Positions 60,417-64,000 of a DNA stretch of 64,000 nucleotides are shown in pieces. The position numbers were made by a program, and so were the translations under genes. Location of the stretch: positions 682,001 through 746,000 of the forward strand of contig NC_012029.1 in assembly GCF_000022205.1 (NCBI RefSeq). Direction: 5' to 3'. The first letter of the stretch is position 1. The number at the start of each line of letters is the position of its first letter. The notes under the pieces are model-generated. The model searched no databases. It saw only the letters and a program-made list of their open reading frames with translations, and was not told the origin of the DNA. This DNA is from Halorubrum lacusprofundi ATCC 49239. Its GTDB lineage: Archaea > Halobacteriota > Halobacteria > Halobacteriales > Haloferacaceae.

Positions 60417-60620
60417 ATGAACACAGAGGCCGCCTGTCTCGGCTGCGGCGAACCGTTCGACTGGAGCGACGGGGAGTGTCCCGACTGTGGATGGAGCCGA
60501 GACCAGTGGGCGGCACGCGGCCGCCACGGGCTGGAGAAAGAAGGTCACGGCGAACCAAACGAGGAAGGGACTTCGGGAGGTACCGGCGGCGGAATGAGCG
60601 GTCTCGGACCGATCCGATGA
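60417..60620 (+). CDS. Small zinc-ribbon protein
   Basis: This 67-residue protein has two CxxC knuckles, C7/C10 (ACLGCGEPF) and C21/C24 (ECPDCGWSRDQW), followed by a disordered Gly/Glu-rich tail. It is a typical haloarchaeal small zinc-finger protein of unknown function. It sits 127 bp after the J-domain gene with a small T-rich box (CGCTTTTGC) about 30 nt upstream. Confidence 0.7.
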   Translation: MNTEAACLGCGEPFDWSDGECPDCGWSRDQWAARGRHGLEKEGHGEPNEEGTSGGTGGGMSGLGPIR

Positions 60621-60643
60621 CAGATATCGGTCCGGCGAGCGGG

Positions 60644-61444
60644 CTACGCCCCGGGGCCTTCCGGACCGTGTCGGGCCCGATGGAGCGCGTCGCACACCGC
60701 CCCCTGCCCGCCCATATTGACGGTGGCGAGCCGCGAGCGCTTCTGGACGAGGTCGAGCCGGTCGGCCTCGATCTGCTCGCCTTCCGGCGTGAGAAACAGC
60801 GCGTCTTCCGGTTCCGTCACGTGGCGGCTCTCGGCCGCGCGGTCTAGGTAGTCGTCGATCGGGTCGGCGTCGACGACGACGGAGAGCCCGTCAAGCGAGA
60901 CGTACGCCTCCTCGCCGGCGATGTCGACGTCCGATCGTTTGAGGGCGACGACCTGCTCGGGGTCGAGACCGGCGTCGAGCAGCGCGTCGATCGCCTCGCG
61001 CTGCGTCGAGACGCGAGCCTTGTCGGCGATGGCCGCCCGTACCTCCGCCACTCCGCCGTCGGCGTCCGGGAACGTCTCGCCGAAGGTGTCGCGGGCGTTC
61101 ACGCCCGTCGTAACTTCCGTCTCGTGCATGTGGTCGCACAGCTCGATCCGGGCCTCGCGGACCCAGTCGAGCGCCTCGACCTCGTCGCGAGCGTCGGTCG
61201 CCATCATCCACGCGAATGCCGGCGAACACCACGCCGTCGGGAGCGTGAACCGGACCTCGACGCGGCCGCCGTCGATCTCGATCGCGTCGATATAGTCGAG
61301 TTCGACGATAGAGCGGGCGAGCTCCGGGTCCTCGACGCGGTCCAGTCGGTCCCTGACCGCCGGCGTCCCGCGCGGATCGCCTCCGCTGTCCCCCACTGGG
61401 TCACCTCCGGGATCGCTCGTCGGGTCTGCACTGCTCCCCGACAT
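60644..61444 (-). CDS. MIP18/DUF59-type iron-sulfur assembly-like protein with C-terminal extension
   Basis: This 266-residue protein has, after an acidic disordered lead (1-30), a MIP18 domain: DRLDRVEDPELARSIVELDYIDAIEIDGGRVEVRFTLPT with C73 in TAWCSPAFAWMM. The sequence then continues DEVEALDWVREARIELCDHMHETEVTTGVNARDTFGETFPD and a 100-residue helical C-terminal part. The cysteine next to PT-x-W-C-x-P is like metal-sulfur assembly factors encoded in actinobacterial propane monooxygenase operons. The ATG shares one base with the TGA of the upstream amidohydrolase gene, so they form an operon. Confidence 0.82.
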   Translation of the reverse strand: MSGSSADPTSDPGGDPVGDSGGDPRGTPAVRDRLDRVEDPELARSIVELDYIDAIEIDGGRVEVRFTLPTAWCSPAFAWMMATDARDEVEALDWVREARIELCDHMHETEVTTGVNARDTFGETFPDADGGVAEVRAAIADKARVSTQREAIDALLDAGLDPEQVVALKRSDVDIAGEEAYVSLDGLSVVVDADPIDDYLDRAAESRHVTEPEDALFLTPEGEQIEADRLDLVQKRSRLATVNMGGQGAVCDALHRARHGPEGPGA

Positions 61445-62505
61445 CAGTCCGCCCTGGCCCCCGCATCGCCGCCGTAGTGGGACTCGAGGTCGAACCGTTC
61501 CGTGATGTCGTCGTCGCGGAACTGCCGCTTTTTCTCCTCGATATCGATGTCGTACAGCTCCGCGGCGTTCTCGCCCATGATCTTCTTCATCGTATCGACG
61601 TCGAGCTCGACGCCGTACTCGTCTTTCTGCTCGTCGGTGAGTTCCGCGTTTATCACCTGTTCGACGAGCCAGTCGGGGTTCCACAGCGCGTAGTCGGAGC
61701 CGAACAGGACCCGGTCTTCGCCGAGCCAGAAGAGGAGCTCACCCATGATCTCGCCGAATTTCCGCTCGCGGTGAGTCGACATCGCGGAGGCGACCGCGAG
61801 CCCGCCGTACACGTTCGGCTCTTGGGCGGCGATCCAACAGAAGTCGTCGAGCCGCGGGAGCCCGACGTGGTTGACGATGAAGTTGAGCTCCGGGAACGAC
61901 GAGGCGGCGTCGTCGATGTCCTTCACGTCGAACGCGTCGCGGTTGAGCGGGCGGATCGTCGGTCCCTTGTGGGCGTTGATGTTCTCGATGCCGAGCTCCG
62001 AACACTTCTCGAGGAACTTGAAGGCGTCGTCGCTGTCGAGCCGCCACCCCTTCGAGTCGTCGCGCCACTCAGCGGTGTACAGCTTCACGCCGGGGATGTC
62101 GTACTCCTCTTTGAGGTGTTCGAGGTAGCGCAGCCCCTCTTCGCCGTCACGCGGGTCGAAGCTCCCGTTGAGCACGAACCGCTCGGGGTACTCCTCCGCG
62201 AGTTCGGCGTTCTGTTCGGTCGTGTTGAACCCCTCGTCGTAGAAGTCGGAGAGGTACGTCGGCTGGAAGATTGCCATGTCGGCGGCCGCGTTCCCGAACA
62301 GGTCCTCGGTCATGCGGTCGGCGCCGTAGTGGCGGTACTCGTCGATGTCCCACTGTTCCTCCTCCGGGGTGAACCCGGTATGGTAATCGTAGAAACACTG
62401 GAGGAACTGCTCGCCCCCCTCGTGAATGATGTTCTCCTGCCGCGCGTCCCACAGGTGGACGTGGCCGTCGATGACGAAGATCTCCTCGCCGTCCTTCTCG
62501 TACAT
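61444..62505 (-). CDS. Amidohydrolase-family protein (type found in propane monooxygenase operons)
   Basis: This 353-residue TIM-barrel metal hydrolase has H15 and H17 in the first strand (FVIDGHVHLWD), the strand-4 and strand-5 regions IPGVKLYTAEW and NINAHKGPTIRPLNRDAFDV, VNHVGLPRLDDFC with a histidine ligand, and D in LFGSDYALWNPDW. The N-terminus MYEKDGEEIFVIDGHVH closely resembles the amidohydrolase-2 protein next to actinobacterial propane monooxygenase genes, whose reaction is unknown. ATG 62505 was chosen from a promoter box 31 nt upstream. An inverted repeat overlaps the start. Confidence 0.85.
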   Translation of the reverse strand: MYEKDGEEIFVIDGHVHLWDARQENIIHEGGEQFLQCFYDYHTGFTPEEEQWDIDEYRHYGADRMTEDLFGNAAADMAIFQPTYLSDFYDEGFNTTEQNAELAEEYPERFVLNGSFDPRDGEEGLRYLEHLKEEYDIPGVKLYTAEWRDDSKGWRLDSDDAFKFLEKCSELGIENINAHKGPTIRPLNRDAFDVKDIDDAASSFPELNFIVNHVGLPRLDDFCWIAAQEPNVYGGLAVASAMSTHRERKFGEIMGELLFWLGEDRVLFGSDYALWNPDWLVEQVINAELTDEQKDEYGVELDVDTMKKIMGENAAELYDIDIEEKKRQFRDDDITERFDLESHYGGDAGARAD

Positions 62506-62518
62506 ACGAGTACGTATG
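62503..62518. promoter_or_regulatory. Inverted repeat at the start of the amidohydrolase gene
   Basis: CATACG-agta-CGTATG has perfect 6-bp arms and covers the start codon and predicted transcription start of the minus-strand gene. A probable TATA (ATAGTTATGT, minus strand, 62531-62540) lies just upstream. It is a possible repressor site. Confidence 0.45.
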
Positions 62519-62659
62519 ATACACGGCAACACATAACTATGAGGATTGATCATGTGAATTGCGCATCAGTTTGTCGTTCACTCGTCGGGTCGTCGGTCGG
62601 CTCCTCCGGCGTCGGGTTTGCGGGTGGCCGCACCTCGATGAGACTGCATCGTAACGAAC

Positions 62660-62667
62660 GTTTATGA
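62660..62667 (+). promoter_or_regulatory. TATA-like element of the alcohol dehydrogenase gene
   Basis: GTTTATGA, centred about 29 nt before ATG 62693, within the divergent spacer shared with the amidohydrolase operon. Confidence 0.6.
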
Positions 62668-62692
62668 TGAAGGGTGCGGGAGAGTATGTCAC

Positions 62693-63733
62693 ATGCAAGC
62701 AGCTAGACTCCACGAGTACACCGACGACATGAGCGAGGGGCTCGCGATCGACGAGGTCGACCGTCCGCACGCCACGGGCCCGAGCGACGTGATCGTCGAG
62801 GTCGAGGGCGCGGGCTGGTGCCAGACGGACAACCACATCATCGAGGGGATGTGGGAGGAGTACGTCCCCCAAACTCTTCCCATGACTCTTGGCCACGAGA
62901 ACGCCGGGACGGTCGTCGAGACGGGAGACGACGTAGATATCGTCTCTGAGGGCGACCCCGTGATCTGTCACCCGGTCCAGACCTGCGGCACCTGTCGCCC
63001 CTGCCGGCTCGGCGAGACGATGTACTGCGAGAACAGCGCGTTCAACGGACTCACCACGGACGGCGGCTTCGCCGAGTACCTCCACACCAGCGAGCGCTCG
63101 GTGATCCCGCTACCGTCCGGCGTCGATCCGATCGACATTGCGCCCCATGCCGACGCTGGGATCACGGCGTATCACGCCGTAAAGAAGGCGGTCGCGGATC
63201 TGAATCCCGGCGACCACGCGGTCGTCATCGGCGTCGGCGGGCTCGGCCACATCGGCCTGCAGTGCCTAGATGCCATGAGCGCGGCTCGGATCACCGCGGT
63301 CGACCTGAAGGAGTCGGCGCTCGACCTCGCGGAGGGGTACGGTGCCGACCACCTTATCAACCCGAGCGACGATGATGTCCGCGAGGAGCTTGCCGGAATC
63401 ACCGACGGGACGGGCGCCGCACAGGTGCTTGACTTCGTCGGGGCGGACATCACTACCGCATACGCGCCGGACATCACCGCGGCCGGCGGCGACCACCACA
63501 TCATCGGCTACGGTGGACACGTCCACGAGCCGGCCCAGGCGCTGGTGAACGGCGAATTCTCCTTCGTCGGCAACATCGTCGGGCGGTACGCGGAGCTGCA
63601 GGAGCTGGTCGCGCTCGTCGAACAGGGCGAGGTGGATCTCCACACCAGCCGGTACGATCTCGGTGAGGTGAACACGGTCGCGGAGAAGCTCGAACACGGC
63701 GAAATCGACGGTCGCGCCGTGATCACGCCCTGA
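62693..63733 (+). CDS. Zinc-dependent NAD(P) alcohol dehydrogenase
   Basis: This 346-residue medium-chain dehydrogenase has the catalytic zinc site C43 (GAGWCQTDNH) and H68-E69 (LGHENAG). Structural zinc cysteines are at 98, 101, 104 and 112 (TCGTCRPCRLGETMYC). A Rossmann loop GVGGLG (180-185) is followed by D204 in the strand ITAVDLK, suggesting NAD preference. It is divergent from the amidohydrolase-MIP18 operon; together the three resemble accessory genes of propane-oxidation clusters, where the dehydrogenase oxidises 2-propanol. The actual substrate here is unknown. Confidence 0.92.
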   Translation: MQAARLHEYTDDMSEGLAIDEVDRPHATGPSDVIVEVEGAGWCQTDNHIIEGMWEEYVPQTLPMTLGHENAGTVVETGDDVDIVSEGDPVICHPVQTCGTCRPCRLGETMYCENSAFNGLTTDGGFAEYLHTSERSVIPLPSGVDPIDIAPHADAGITAYHAVKKAVADLNPGDHAVVIGVGGLGHIGLQCLDAMSAARITAVDLKESALDLAEGYGADHLINPSDDDVREELAGITDGTGAAQVLDFVGADITTAYAPDITAAGGDHHIIGYGGHVHEPAQALVNGEFSFVGNIVGRYAELQELVALVEQGEVDLHTSRYDLGEVNTVAEKLEHGEIDGRAVITP

Positions 63734-63801
63734 GCGTCGACGGCGACGGACCCTCGGCCGCGACCGCTAACTCCTTGTGACCGTGAAGCACATCGGTGGG
63801 T

Positions 63802-64000
63802 ATGGGCGAGAACGATGTCGACGATACCGGCTCCGCGACCGATCCCCTCGCCGACGAGGACTGCTACCGCGTGCTGGGACCTGACGGGATCCCCCTGCCG
63901 GACGCGACCGTGCCGGATCTGTCGGACGAACGATTTCGTGCGATCTACCGCGACCTGGTGACCACGCGCCGGTTCGACGAGCGCGCGGTCAGCCTCCAGC
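63802..64000 (+). CDS. 2-oxoacid dehydrogenase E1 component, alpha subunit (3' end outside window)
   Basis: Only the first 66 residues are present and the frame stays open to the last base. After an acidic lead, YRVLGPDGIPLPDA and LSDERFRAIYRDLVTTRRFDERAVSLQ match the start of thiamine-diphosphate-dependent pyruvate/branched-chain 2-oxoacid dehydrogenase E1-alpha. The thiamine-binding GDG...N motif would lie beyond the window. It begins 68 bp after the alcohol dehydrogenase stop on the same strand. Confidence 0.8.
   Translation, partial: MGENDVDDTGSATDPLADEDCYRVLGPDGIPLPDATVPDLSDERFRAIYRDLVTTRRFDERAVSLQ

Overview
The window is chromosomal DNA from a haloarchaeon, most likely from the Haloferacales (Halorubrum-like; this genus-level guess is inference). 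It is very GC-rich. Its proteins are strongly acidic, genes overlap by ATGA, TAATG or TGATG, and many genes start 25-30 nt after a TATA-like box, which is the leaderless pattern typical of haloarchaea. The gene content is mainly core metabolism and housekeeping. I saw no tRNA, rRNA, insertion sequence, prophage or CRISPR array.

Layout. Bases 1-8355: the 3' end of an aldehyde dehydrogenase-like gene, an HD-domain hydrolase, then a complete lysine operon (dapA-dapB-dapD-lysA-dapF-dapE) converging on a NYN-domain nuclease. Bases 8441-14992: a dipeptide/oligopeptide ABC transporter operon whose lipoprotein binding protein has its two halves in swapped order. Bases 15019-20245: a short AMP-binding-like protein, a cupin, dnaJ, dnaK and tpiA, all on the minus strand. 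Bases 20348-25124: a DICT-domain protein overlapping a DsbB-like protein, an MBF1-type regulator, aroA and a presenilin-type membrane protease. The non-coding gap at 23694-24101 carries three near-identical triloop hairpins. Bases 25733-29646: a nitrilase-family hydrolase with an SRPBCC partner, small haloarchaeal proteins, an AbrB-PhoU regulator, a stand-alone CheY and a small conserved protein.

Bases 29794-36538: the N-glycosylation transferase aglJ, an AI-2E-type membrane protein, a divergent FtsZ/tubulin-like protein, a protein made of two tandem copies of one domain, and purK/purE separated by an inserted hicBA toxin-antitoxin pair. Bases 36685-47062: an 11-gene complex I operon (nuoA, B, CD fused, H, I, J1, J2, K, L, M, N) without the NADH-input genes nuoEFG. 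Bases 47158-56595: a zinc-ribbon protein, gar1, srp19, a GAF-PAS histidine kinase, alaS, an alpha/beta hydrolase lacking its nucleophile serine, a glutamine amidotransferase and a PIN-ATPase-KH protein.

Bases 56785-64000: citrate synthase, an M42 aminopeptidase, an MTH865-like protein, a membrane-anchored J-domain protein, two small or accessory proteins, and a divergent block of amidohydrolase + MIP18-type protein facing a zinc alcohol dehydrogenase. Those last three resemble the accessory genes of bacterial propane monooxygenase operons. The window ends inside a 2-oxoacid dehydrogenase E1-alpha gene.

The most unusual items are the apparently circularly permuted binding protein (8468-10408), the hairpin array after aroA, the monooxygenase-type accessory trio without a monooxygenase, the serine-less hydrolase and the divergent FtsZ-like protein with its duplicated-domain neighbour. 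All functional calls rest on reading motifs by eye; no database search was run.
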